Source: Candidatus Sumerlaeota bacterium (GTDB lineage Bacteria; Sumerlaeota; Sumerlaeia; JADFCW01). From it: a DNA stretch of 48,824 nt. Positions 33,819 to 43,100 of the stretch are shown one piece after another. A program made the position numbers and the translations under genes. Under the pieces are notes generated by a model, which was not told where the DNA came from, did not search any database, and saw nothing but the letters and a program-made list of their open reading frames with translations. The stretch covers positions 1-48,824 of the forward strand of contig JADFCW010000008.1 in NCBI GenBank assembly GCA_017161705.1. The letters run 5' to 3'. Every line of letters begins with the position of its first letter. The first letter of the stretch is position 1.

Positions 33819-33950
33819 GGTTCCTTCCTCCTCCAAAAGTGGTTTGAGGATAGGTCGGTTCCTCATGATCAGAAAGGGTCATGGTCTGACTCCGATGAAC
33901 CGTACCAACCATAACGGCCGGATTTCACAAGTCAAGAGGAAGGCAGCGGG

Positions 33951-35468
33951 CTAAAAACGCAGACTCACCAGAAGCTCGCCAATCCGGTCCTGAATGGCGC
34001 AGACCTCGGCCGTTCGGTTTGCGCAGTCGTTGGCCAAAATGGAGAACGCCACCGTGTGTCCCGAAGCGGTCTGCGCGTAGCCCGACAGGCAGCAGGCGAT
34101 GGACAAAGAACCGGTCTTGGCCTGTATTTTCCCCAGAGCACGCTGGCCCATTCGCCGCGAAAGCGTGCCGTCGCGGCCTGCAACGGCCAGCGAGTCGCGG
34201 AAAACCTGGCCTTCCTTGTGACGGGCCATGTGGGTCAGCAAAGCCACGACGGCCCGCGGGGTAACCAAATTTAGGCGGGACAAGCCGCTGCCATCCTCGA
34301 AGTTCGCCGCCGAGGGCAGAATGCCGATTTCGGCCAGAAACTCTTCCTCGAACGACTGGGCTTCCTTATACGAAGTGCGCTGCCGCAGCACAAAAGCCGT
34401 GGCTTGAAACAACTGCTCCGCGCAGTAGTTGTCGCTCTGTTTATTGGTTATGGCTATGATTTCTTTGAGCGGCGGCGACTGATAGCGGCCAACCAAAAGA
34501 GACAACGGGGGCGTGCTTGCCAAATCGCCATTGCGAACAGAAACAGTTCCGCCGACCGTAATTCCCTTTTTTGCCAGACAGTCCCGAAATACCTCGCCGG
34601 CCACTCGCGCCGCCTGCTCGAGCGGGACGCGGTGGACCTGTTCCGGTGCGCCCAGAGCGAGCCGCCCGCGTAGAATCAGATGATCGGGACCGTTTGTCCC
34701 CCGTTCGACGGCGATCGTATCCGGCGTGCCGCGCGGCCCCGTCATCGTCCGGTTTTCCACGGTCACTACAGAATTGGCCGGAAGCAGCGACACAATGGCC
34801 GGGCGGCCGGCCTGGGCCGCGGGCCGAACGCTGACCGAAATGCGGTTGCCGGCGATGCCAACGGCGCTGGCCCGCGGGGCATATTCGGCCGTTTCGTAAT
34901 CCTTGATCCACCCCTCCGCGGGCAGTCCGCCCGACACAAAACCGCTTTCGTCGAGGACGAGGTTGCCCTGAATGGCCCGCACGCCCAGGGTCGCCAGTCC
35001 GTCGGCCCATTCCTGAAGGGTCGCGGTCATGGAGCCGCGATGGAAACGCGGATTTAGAAAGGTCGGGTCGCCTGTCCCGCGCAGAATCAGATCGCCGGCC
35101 ACGGTACCGTCGTCGCCGATAGGAGCGGACAGATACAGCGAGGTAGTGAAGCGGAAATCGGCGCCGAGGCGATCCAGCGCCAATGCGGTAACGAACAGTT
35201 TGCGGTTCGAGGCGGGAATGAACAAATCGTCGGCGTGATAGGCACAGAGCACCTCGCCCGTATCGGTTCGCGCCGCACACACGCCCCAGCGGATGGAATT
35301 CGTCCCCTTGCGCTCCAGCAAGGATCGAATTTGTTCGGCCAGTTGCGGCGGAGAGATGGTTGTGAAGGTAGTTTGTTTTCGGGAGGCCGGCCCAAGCAGG
35401 AGAAGCGCTGCGACCAGCCCGAACGCCATGGACCATGACGTCGTTCGGCAACTCCGCCAACCCTTCAT
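33951..35468 (-). CDS. dacB: D-alanyl-D-alanine carboxypeptidase/endopeptidase (PBP4 type)
   Basis: This periplasmic penicillin-binding protein trims peptidoglycan peptides and cuts cross-links. The 505-aa product has a signal segment (SMAFGLVAALLLLGPAS) and the three active-site motifs of class C PBPs: SxxK in IPASNRKL (Ser87, Lys90), SxN in KQSDNYCAEQL, and KTG in QAKTGSLS. The long insertion between SxxK and SxN, with RGTGDPTF and VLDESGF, is typical of PBP4/DacB. It is divergent from the PilZ-like gene, with 103 nt between them. Confidence 0.94.
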   Translation of the reverse strand: MKGWRSCRTTSWSMAFGLVAALLLLGPASRKQTTFTTISPPQLAEQIRSLLERKGTNSIRWGVCAARTDTGEVLCAYHADDLFIPASNRKLFVTALALDRLGADFRFTTSLYLSAPIGDDGTVAGDLILRGTGDPTFLNPRFHRGSMTATLQEWADGLATLGVRAIQGNLVLDESGFVSGGLPAEGWIKDYETAEYAPRASAVGIAGNRISVSVRPAAQAGRPAIVSLLPANSVVTVENRTMTGPRGTPDTIAVERGTNGPDHLILRGRLALGAPEQVHRVPLEQAARVAGEVFRDCLAKKGITVGGTVSVRNGDLASTPPLSLLVGRYQSPPLKEIIAITNKQSDNYCAEQLFQATAFVLRQRTSYKEAQSFEEEFLAEIGILPSAANFEDGSGLSRLNLVTPRAVVALLTHMARHKEGQVFRDSLAVAGRDGTLSRRMGQRALGKIQAKTGSLSIACCLSGYAQTASGHTVAFSILANDCANRTAEVCAIQDRIGELLVSLRF

Positions 35469-35571
35469 TGTGCCTCCGGCGAAAGAAAGTGAAAAAAACC
35501 TTGCTTTGTTTCGGCTGATTGTCTTTTATTAGGGCGGCTATTTTGGATTTTGGCAAAGGTGCCCGCGCCGC

Positions 35572-36162
35572 ATGTTGAAAATCGCAAGCTATAGCTTGCA
35601 GGGACAAAACGTTAGGGTCAAGCTAAAGTGCTCCTGCGGGGCAGGAAAGGTCTTTGCGGTCAGCGACGAAAACAAGACGGTCTATTATTGCACGCGATGC
35701 CGCAGCCGAAAGACCCTAGACCAGCTCAAACGCGAGGCCTCGTCCTACTGGCGCAAGCGCAACTGGATTATTGCCTGCGAACCGGATCAGCGGGCCCATT
35801 CCCGAATCCACGTTCAATACCCAGCCCAGATGAAGGTTCGAGCTTCGCCTGCGGATTTGGCGCGCTTTGTGTTTCACGGACAGTGCCGGGTGCTCAGTGC
35901 TTCCGGCGCGCTGATTGTCGTAGATGATTTTCAGGAATCCTGTTTTCAGGAAGTCACGACCACCCATCGTCATGCCGAGATTGCTCTGGAGCGCAGACCC
36001 GAATTCCTTCCCCCAATTCTCGTGGGCAAGATTGTTGCTGTGCGCTATCGGCCCGACACACTTCCGCAATGCAACATCGGTGTGGCATTTGTAGGCCTTT
36101 CGGCCGACATCCAAGGCCGCATCCGCGAGTATATCGAAAAACAACGGGCGACTTCCACGTAG
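35572..36162 (+). CDS. PilZ-like protein with N-terminal zinc ribbon
   Basis: The 196-aa product begins with a probable zinc ribbon: CSCG near residue 20 and YYCTRCRSRK near residue 40. A PilZ-like domain follows. RAHSR fits the RxxxR c-di-GMP-binding motif, and VLSASGALIVVDD sits where the second motif (D/N)xSxxG is expected, but the leading acidic residue is replaced. The domain ends with GVAFVGLSADIQGRIREYI, a usual PilZ ending. This suggests a signalling protein that may bind c-di-GMP weakly or not at all. It is transcribed away from dacB and toward the PCMT genes, 171 nt downstream. The PilZ call is by pattern only. Confidence 0.6.
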   Translation: MLKIASYSLQGQNVRVKLKCSCGAGKVFAVSDENKTVYYCTRCRSRKTLDQLKREASSYWRKRNWIIACEPDQRAHSRIHVQYPAQMKVRASPADLARFVFHGQCRVLSASGALIVVDDFQESCFQEVTTTHRHAEIALERRPEFLPPILVGKIVAVRYRPDTLPQCNIGVAFVGLSADIQGRIREYIEKQRATST

Positions 36163-36333
36163 GACAACGCAATTCCGCAACACGCGACAGACTTAGGCTT
36201 TATCCGACGAAACCGTTGCGGCCGATTGCCCGCGAGCGCCGTTTCCGTCAGGAAGGTCTCTCGCGAGGGGTTTATATTTCTCTGGACTATCGGGCAAAAA
36301 TAAGCAGGAATATCAACCGCGGAGGAGAAGGCG

Positions 36334-37257
36334 ATGACACGTTTCGCAAACTGGATGGCGGCTGTAACCCTGTTGGCAGGCCTTGCCTGCCGGCAAGGCG
36401 ACATCCCTGCCCCGCGCGCCGCTGCCGAATCTGCCCCTGCCGTTTCGGCCAGCCTTCCGCCGGAATCCGCTGCCTCGTCGGCAACGGTGCAGGCCGACGC
36501 GCCCACCACAGCGCTCAATCTCCGGATTCCAGAAGCGTCGCGAAAGGCATTGGCCGATCCCGCATTTCGCGCCGTTCGGTACGAGATGGTCGAGCGCACG
36601 ATCGGCCCGAAAACTCCTTATGACGGCCGGCCGCCGGTGCGCGACCTCCGAGTGCTGGAAGCCATGCGCTGGGTGCCGCGCCACGAGTTCGTGCCGGCCG
36701 CCTACCGGCGTTTCAGCTACGCCGACGAACCGTTGGAAATCGGCTATGGCCAAACCATTTCACAGCCCTATATTGTGGCCCTGATGACCGAACTCCTGAA
36801 ACCGAAACCCGACGACCGCGTATTGGAAATCGGCACCGGTTCCGGCTATCAGGCAGCGGTTCTTGCCTTGCTGGTCAAAGAGGTCTACACCATCGAAATA
36901 GTCGAGCCATTGGCCAAACGGGCGGAAAAGGACTTGCGGCGGCTCGGCTATGACAATGTCTTTGTGCGTGCAGGCGACGGCTATCGCGGCTGGCCTGAAA
37001 AAGCGCCCTTCGACAGCATCATCGTGACCGCCGCGCCGGAACGAATTCCCCGCCCGCTCGAAGAACAACTCAAGGTCGGCGGACGGATGGTCATGCCGAT
37101 CGGCCCCCAGTTTCATCAGGAACTGGTCGTCTTGACCAAGACCGCGCCGGACGACCAGCGGCCCCGGAAAGCCGGCAATGGTTTGATCCGCGAAGTCGTG
37201 ATCCCGGTTCGTTTTGTTCCGATGACCGGCGAGATCCAGAAAGTGGGCAAAGAGTGA
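36334..37257 (+). CDS. pcm: Protein-L-isoaspartate O-methyltransferase, exported (lipoprotein-type signal)
   Basis: PCMT methylates isoaspartyl residues in damaged proteins using S-adenosylmethionine. The 307-aa product has the core motifs YGQTISQPYIVALMTELL and VLEIGTGSGYQAAVLA (SAM-binding motif I), followed by FDSIIVTAAPERIP and VIPVRFVPMTG. Unlike cytoplasmic PCMTs, it begins with MAAVTLLAGLAC, a signal fitting the lipobox pattern (Cys19), plus an Ala/Pro-rich linker to about residue 60. It should therefore act outside the cytoplasm, where the SAM supply is unclear. Its last codons overlap the second PCMT gene by 4 nt (GTGA). GGAGGAG lies near the ATG. Confidence 0.9.
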   Translation: MTRFANWMAAVTLLAGLACRQGDIPAPRAAAESAPAVSASLPPESAASSATVQADAPTTALNLRIPEASRKALADPAFRAVRYEMVERTIGPKTPYDGRPPVRDLRVLEAMRWVPRHEFVPAAYRRFSYADEPLEIGYGQTISQPYIVALMTELLKPKPDDRVLEIGTGSGYQAAVLALLVKEVYTIEIVEPLAKRAEKDLRRLGYDNVFVRAGDGYRGWPEKAPFDSIIVTAAPERIPRPLEEQLKVGGRMVMPIGPQFHQELVVLTKTAPDDQRPRKAGNGLIREVVIPVRFVPMTGEIQKVGKE

Positions 37258-37955
37258 ACTTTCTCCGGCGCCAGCGATCGAACCTGTCTCCGGATGTCGC
37301 CGCAATGGACCGCGAGCGGGAATTCGAACGGCAGCGGCGCGAAATGGTGGACTGTCAGATTGCGCGGCGCGGGGTCCGTTCGGCGGCGGTGCTCGACGCG
37401 CTGCGCGCGGTGCCGCGCCATTGCTTTGTCCCCGATTCGATGCGCACCGAAGCCTACGCCGATACGCCCCTTCCGATCGGCTACGAGCAAACCATTTCGC
37501 AACCCTATATTGTCGGCCTGATGTCGGAGCTGCTGGGAGTCGGCGCGGGCGACAAGGTTCTGGAAATCGGGACCGGCTCCGGCTATCAGGCGGCGATTCT
37601 TGCCGAAATGGGCTGCGAAGTGTTCACCATCGAGATTATTCCAGAACTGGCGCGCCGGGCACGCGACACGCTGGCCCGGCTGGGCTATCGCAATGTGCAC
37701 GTGTCCGAAGGCGACGGCTACGGCGGTCTTCCCGACCAGGCGCCATTCGACGGCATTCTTCTCACGGCCGCGCCAGATCATATTCCCAGCGCGCTGACCG
37801 AGCAACTGAAAGTCGGAAAACGCCTTGTGCTGCCGTTGGGCAAATCCGAACAGGATTTGTATGTAATCGAAAAACGGAGCGACGGACTGGACCAGCGGCT
37901 TGTGATCCCCGTCCGTTTCGTGCCCATGACCGGTCGGGCGGAATTTCCCCCTTGA
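37254..37955 (+). CDS. pcm: Protein-L-isoaspartate O-methyltransferase, cytoplasmic
   Basis: This is the second, 233-aa PCMT, with no signal peptide. It keeps RQRREMVDCQIARRGV, YEQTISQPYIVGLMSELL, VLEIGTGSGYQAAILAEMG, FDGILLTAAPDHIP and IPVRFVPMTG, so it has the full canonical set. It starts at GTG 37254, overlapping the stop of the first pcm (GTGA), which implies translational coupling. The two proteins are clearly paralogues and probably arose by tandem duplication followed by acquisition or loss of an export signal. The ATG at 37305 (MDREREFERQ) is an alternative start. Confidence 0.93.
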   Translation: MNFLRRQRSNLSPDVAAMDREREFERQRREMVDCQIARRGVRSAAVLDALRAVPRHCFVPDSMRTEAYADTPLPIGYEQTISQPYIVGLMSELLGVGAGDKVLEIGTGSGYQAAILAEMGCEVFTIEIIPELARRARDTLARLGYRNVHVSEGDGYGGLPDQAPFDGILLTAAPDHIPSALTEQLKVGKRLVLPLGKSEQDLYVIEKRSDGLDQRLVIPVRFVPMTGRAEFPP

Positions 37956-38066
37956 TTCCCCGCCCTCCGATCCGGTAGGTGTTTCTGCTCAGTGATTCTG
38001 TGAGCAGGACTGCTGTGACGGTGAGACCGATCGTTTTTACCCAATCCCGTTCCCACAGGTTCTCGA

Positions 38067-39728
38067 ATGAAGCTGCAGTATCTGGTTAATGTCGAGAAGA
38101 AGGAAATTCTCGTTGCGGTTCTCGAAGATGGAAACCTTGTCCAGCTGCTGATCGAACCGACGGACGAGCGCGCAATCCTCGGCAATATTTACAAGGCCGT
38201 CGTCTGCGATATCAAACCGGGCATTCATGCGGTGTTTGTGGATATTGGCCTGGAACGCAACGCCTTCCTTCATTTTGACGACATCCAAAAAGAAACGGTC
38301 GAGTTCTCCCGGGGCGAGGGACGCCGCAGAGAAAGCCCCGCTGCAGAGAAAGGAACCAAGCCGCGCGGGCAAGACGGCAGCCGCCGCCACTTCGATCCGG
38401 CTACGGCCCTCAAGCCCGGCGAACCGCTTCTGGTTCAAGTGACCAAAGAGGGGATCGGCCAGAAGGGCCCCCGCGTCTCGACCCACATCTCCCTGCCCGG
38501 ACGCTATCTTGTCCTGCTGCCGTTTGCCGGCCAGGAAGGCGGCGTATCGCGAAAGATCGAGGATGCGCGCGAGCGGCGCCGGCTGCGGAAAATCCTCCGC
38601 GAAATCCTCGCTCCCGACAAGGCCTACATTGTCCGCACCGCCGGTCTGGAACGCACCGCCGACGAAATCAAGAGCGATGTGGGATATCTCGACCGCGCGT
38701 GGCAGTCTATCCGGCAGAAGTATCGCACCGCCAAGGCCCCCTCGCTGATCTACAATGATCACGACATCCTCTACCGGGTGGTGCGCGACGTGGTCAGTTC
38801 GACCGCCGATGAAATCTGGGTGGACGCCCGCCGCGAGTATCGGCAAGTGCGCCGCTGGGTTCAGCAAATGATTCCCTCTCTGACCGATCATGTTCTGCTT
38901 CATTCGGATCCGCTGCGAAACATTTTTGATCAATTCGAGGTGGAGAAACAGATTCAAAAAGCGCTGCGGCGAAAAGTCTGGCTCAAAAGCGGCGGCTATT
39001 TGATTTTCGACGAAATGGAAGCTATGACCGCCATAGACGTGAACACGGGCAAATACACGGGCGGGCACGACCAGGAGAAAACTGTCTATCGTACCAATCT
39101 GGAGGCGGCGCGAACCGTGGCCCAGCAATTGCGCCTGCGTGACATCGGCGGCCTCATCGTCATTGATTTTATTGATATGGAGAACAAGCAGTATCAGAAA
39201 AACCTGATCAACGAATTCAAACGCCTGGTCCGCCAGGACAAGGCCAAAACCACCGTGCTGAACATCAGCGAGTTCGGCCTGGTCGAAATGACCCGCAAAC
39301 GGGTGCGCCATAGCTTGAAGGGCTATTTCTTTACCGACTGCCCGGTCTGCGGAGGATCGGGCGAAATCCTTACCCGCGAGCAGGTCTGGCGCAATATCCG
39401 GCGCGATCTGGTCAGCCGCCTGACCGCCACGCCGCGGCCGTCATTCGAAATTACCATGCATCCGGACGAAAAAGCCTATATCGAGGCCGAGCATGCCGAT
39501 GTGCTCAATCGCTGGCGGTCGCGCTATCGAATCCAAATCCTTCTGCACAGCAGCGAGACGTTTTTGCCGGAACAGTATCAAATCCGCGAAATTCCGCGTG
39601 TCTCCGAGCGCCGGCGCCGCCCGCGGCCAAGCGAACCGGCCACGCCGCCCGCGCCGTCAATGCCGCTGGCAGAGCCGCAGACCGAGATGGCAGAAATCGC
39701 CGCGGCGGAGGCCGAGCCGGTCGAATAG
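38067..39728 (+). CDS. rng: Ribonuclease G/E family endoribonuclease
   Basis: This single-strand-specific endoribonuclease acts in rRNA maturation and mRNA decay in the cytoplasm. The 553-aa product begins with an S1-type domain (ILGNIYKAVVCDIKPGIHAVFVDIG) interrupted by a charged insertion (about residues 85-115). The catalytic metal site is MTAIDVNTGKYTGG, followed by GGLIVIDFIDM and the zinc-link CPVCGGSGEI. A short Pro/Glu/Ala-rich tail ends the protein, with no long degradosome scaffold, so it is RNase G-like. The ribosome site is weak. It follows the pcm pair by 111 nt. Confidence 0.94.
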   Translation: MKLQYLVNVEKKEILVAVLEDGNLVQLLIEPTDERAILGNIYKAVVCDIKPGIHAVFVDIGLERNAFLHFDDIQKETVEFSRGEGRRRESPAAEKGTKPRGQDGSRRHFDPATALKPGEPLLVQVTKEGIGQKGPRVSTHISLPGRYLVLLPFAGQEGGVSRKIEDARERRRLRKILREILAPDKAYIVRTAGLERTADEIKSDVGYLDRAWQSIRQKYRTAKAPSLIYNDHDILYRVVRDVVSSTADEIWVDARREYRQVRRWVQQMIPSLTDHVLLHSDPLRNIFDQFEVEKQIQKALRRKVWLKSGGYLIFDEMEAMTAIDVNTGKYTGGHDQEKTVYRTNLEAARTVAQQLRLRDIGGLIVIDFIDMENKQYQKNLINEFKRLVRQDKAKTTVLNISEFGLVEMTRKRVRHSLKGYFFTDCPVCGGSGEILTREQVWRNIRRDLVSRLTATPRPSFEITMHPDEKAYIEAEHADVLNRWRSRYRIQILLHSSETFLPEQYQIREIPRVSERRRRPRPSEPATPPAPSMPLAEPQTEMAEIAAAEAEPVE

Positions 39729-40132
39729 ACACGCAAATGCAGATACCTCCGCGCTGTTGCACAAGATTGGACAGGCTCTTCCAGGATTTTCAGGATGATG
39801 ATTTTTTGCCGGCCGCCCGAAAGCGCATCCGCGCAAAAGCAGGGATTTTTTTTGGACTGCGGCAGCCATGCTGCCGCTTTGCTTTAATCAAAGACAGTTC
39901 AGCCAAACGGTATTTCGGTTTCAACGCCGTGGAAGACGTTCCTCCGTAGGCGTCTCTTTATCGGATGACGACACCTCGGAATGTTGCATGGGTCAGTAGT
40001 TGCGCCTTTCTGACTTGCAAGCAAAGCGAGCCGCGTTCTATTCGTTCCGCTATCGAATGACGCTATCCGCTATTCTCTCGATGTACGAGGAAAATTTCTT
40101 TTGACGAGCGGGTTGCAAGGAGGCGGCCGTCC
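39729..40132. other. Intergenic region between rng and dnaE
   Basis: This 404-nt gap has no credible gene. It contains CAGGATTTT CAGGATGAT (near 39785), a two-unit direct repeat of period 9, and copy 2 of the palindromic repeat (39851-39880). AAGGAGG lies 9 nt before the dnaE ATG. TTGACG at about 40100 is too close to the ATG to serve as a -35 element. Confidence 0.45.
39851..39880 (+). repeat. Dispersed palindromic repeat, copy 2
   Basis: TTTGGACTGCGGCAGCCATG continuing CTGCCGCTTT is identical to copy 1 at 14297 over 29 nt. The hairpin GCGGCAGC/GCTGCCGC spans 39859-39877 with a CAT loop and is preceded by a T-rich run. Confidence 0.75.
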
Positions 40133-43100
40133 ATGCCCGCCAAGCCCTTTGTCCACCTCCACTTACATAGCCAATACAGCCTGTGCGACAGCACGGTCCG
40201 CATGGATGCGTTGTGCAAGGCGTTGAAAGAAACCGGCATGACGGCCGCCGCGCTGACCGACCACGGCAATCTTTTCGGAGCCCTCGAATTCTATCAGACT
40301 CTCAAAGCCGAAGGCCTCAAACCCATTCTCGGCTGCGAGCTGTACGTCGCTCCGACCCGCCGCGACGACCGCGGGCCTCAGCAAGCCCACAACTACACCC
40401 ATTTGGTCGTCCTCGCGCGCGACCTCGAGGGCTACCGGAATCTTACCGCCCTCAGCAGCATCGGCTATCTCGAAGGCTTCTACTACAAACCGCGCGTGGA
40501 CAAGGAGACACTGGCCCAATACAGCCGCGGCCTGCTGGCCCTGTCCGCCTGCACCAAGGGTGTGGTTGCCGTCCCTCTTTTGGAAGGGCAGGAAGCCGCC
40601 GCCGAGCAGGCCCTGGACGACTATCGCCAGATTTTCGGGCCTGACGGCTTCTACCTCGAACTGATGGAACACGGCCTGCCCGAGCAGAAAAAACTCAATC
40701 CGGCGCTGATCCGCCTCGCCCAAAAGCACAACGTTCCCCTCGTGGCCACAAACGACGTCCACTATCTGCGCGCCGGGGATCACGTCGCCCACGATGTGCT
40801 TCTTTGCATCGGCACGAGCAGCGCGGTCAGCGACCGCAACCGCCTGCGCTATGAAAGCGACCAGTTCTATCTGAAGTCGCCCGAGGAGATGGATGCGCTG
40901 TTCAGTTCTGTCCCGGACGCGCTCAAAAATACTCTCGCCATTGCAGAGCAATGCAATCTGACCCTGCCGCTCCATCAACGGCTGATTCCGCGCTTCGATC
41001 CCCCGCCGGGCGAAACGGTGTCCAGCTACCTGCGCAAACTGGTCTATGCCGGCCTGGAAAAGCGCTGCGCCCCTGTCACCGAGGAGAAGCGCCAGCGTGT
41101 GGACATGGAATTGGACGTCATCGGCCGGATGGGCTTCGAGTCGTATTTCCTCATCGTGTGGGATTTTATTCATTTTGCCAAAGAGAAGGGAATTCCCGTC
41201 GGACCGGGGCGCGGTTCGGTCGGCGGCAGCCTCGTCAGCTATTGCCTCGAAATCACCGACATAGACCCGCTGGCCTACAATCTGATGTTCGAGCGGTTTC
41301 TGAACATCGGCCGCATCACGATGCCTGACATTGACATAGACTTCTGCTACGAGCGGCGCGGCGAGGTGATTGATTACGTTCGCCGCAAGTACGGCGAGCG
41401 CAACGTCGCGCAAATCATCACCTTCGGCACCATGAAAGCCAAGAACGCCATCCGCGATGTCGGCCGCGCCCTCAACATTGACCTGCGCACCGTGGATGAA
41501 ATCGCCAAACTCATCCCCGCCGAACTGGACATCACGATTGCTTCCGCACTGGAAAAAGAACCGCGCCTGCGCGAGCGCTACGAAGGCAACGAAGCCATCC
41601 GCCAGCTGATTGACACCGCCCGCAGTCTCGAAGGCCTCGCGCGCCATGCCTCGACCCATGCCGCCGGCGTCGTCATCGCCGACCGCCCGCTGATCGAATA
41701 CGTCCCGCTCTACCGCACCGAAAACGAAATTGTCACACAGTATTCGATGGAAGACGTGGAGACCATCGGCCTGCTCAAAATGGATTTTCTCGGCCTTAAA
41801 AACCTGACCGTGATCGAAAACACCGTCCGGGCCGTCGAGCGCAATCACGGCATCCGGATTGACTGGGATAAAATTGACCGCAACGACCCCGAAACGTTCC
41901 GCCTGTTTCAGGAAGGCGACACGTTTGGCGTGTTCCAGTTTGAAAGTTCGGGCATGCAGGGCTACTTGCGGAAACTCAGTCCCGAACGGTTCGAGGACAT
42001 GATCGCCATGAACGCGCTCTACCGGCCCGGCCCCCTCAAGGCCGGCATGGTGGACGAATACATCAACCGCCGTCACGGACTGACGGAAGTCAAATACCTT
42101 CATCCCAGTCTCGAACCCATCCTGCGCGAGACCTACGGCGTCATCGTGTATCAGGAGCAGGTGGCGCAGATCGCCGCCGCGCTGGCCGGCTACACGCTGT
42201 CGGAAGCCGACCTGCTGCGGCGCGCCATGGGCAAAAAGAAAAAGGAGGTCATGAAGGAGCAACGGGAAGTATTTGTTCAGAAGGCGACTGCCCGCGGCGT
42301 CCCCCGCCAGACCGCCGAGCAGGTCTTTGACTTAATGGACCATTTCGGCGGCTATGGATTCAACAAGTCGCACAGCGCCGCGTACGCCCTCATCGCCTTC
42401 CGCACCGCCTATCTCAAGGCCCATTATCCGGTCGAATACATGGCCGCCTTGATGACGAATGACATGGGCAATACCGACCGGATGCCCCTGTATTTCGCCC
42501 AGTGCAAGGCGATGGGCATTCAAATCTTGCCGCCGGATGTGAATGAATCCGACCTGCATTTCACGGTGGTCGGGCGCAACATCCGGTTCGGCCTCGGCGC
42601 CGTCAAGAATGTGGGCCATGGAGCAGTGGAGAAGATACGGGCCGCGCGGCGCAAAGCCGGCCCGTTCCGGTCGCTTCAGGATTTTTGTGAACGCGTGGAT
42701 CTGCATACGCTCAACTCCCGCATGATCGCCTGCCTGATCAAAGCGGGCGCGTGCGACAGCCTCGGAGGGCATCGCGCGCAATTGCTGGCCGCGCTCGACG
42801 GCCTGATCGAGGCGGCTGCGGCCGCGCAGCGCGAGCGCGAGGCCGGCCAGATTTCGCTTTTCGATCGTGAGGATGGCGACGTCCAGCAACCGCCGGTGCT
42901 GTCCGCCGTTCGGTTGCCCGACGTCCCGCCGTGGTCGCTCCGCGAGACGCTGCAAAATGAAAAGGAGCAGGTAGGCTTCTACATCAGCGGCCATCCCCTC
43001 GATGAATACATCGTGGATTACTACTCCTTCGCCACGTCCTCCATCCGGCGGTTCCGCGAGCAAACCAACGGCGCGGGCGGCGAGGCTCTGCTCCTGGGCG

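Noticed and set aside
39785-39803. CAGGATTTT CAGGATGAT as a second 9-bp repeat family
   Set aside because: Only two units with little further support; it may be related to the period-9 habit of this genome but is too short to call.
40163-42262. A 699-aa minus-strand ORF opposite dnaE
   Set aside because: It is a GC-rich shadow frame: no domain, no ribosome site, and fully overlapped by the well-conserved dnaE. The same reasoning removes the long antisense ORFs at 26788-28254, 38037-39311, 42332-43819 and 22270-23352.
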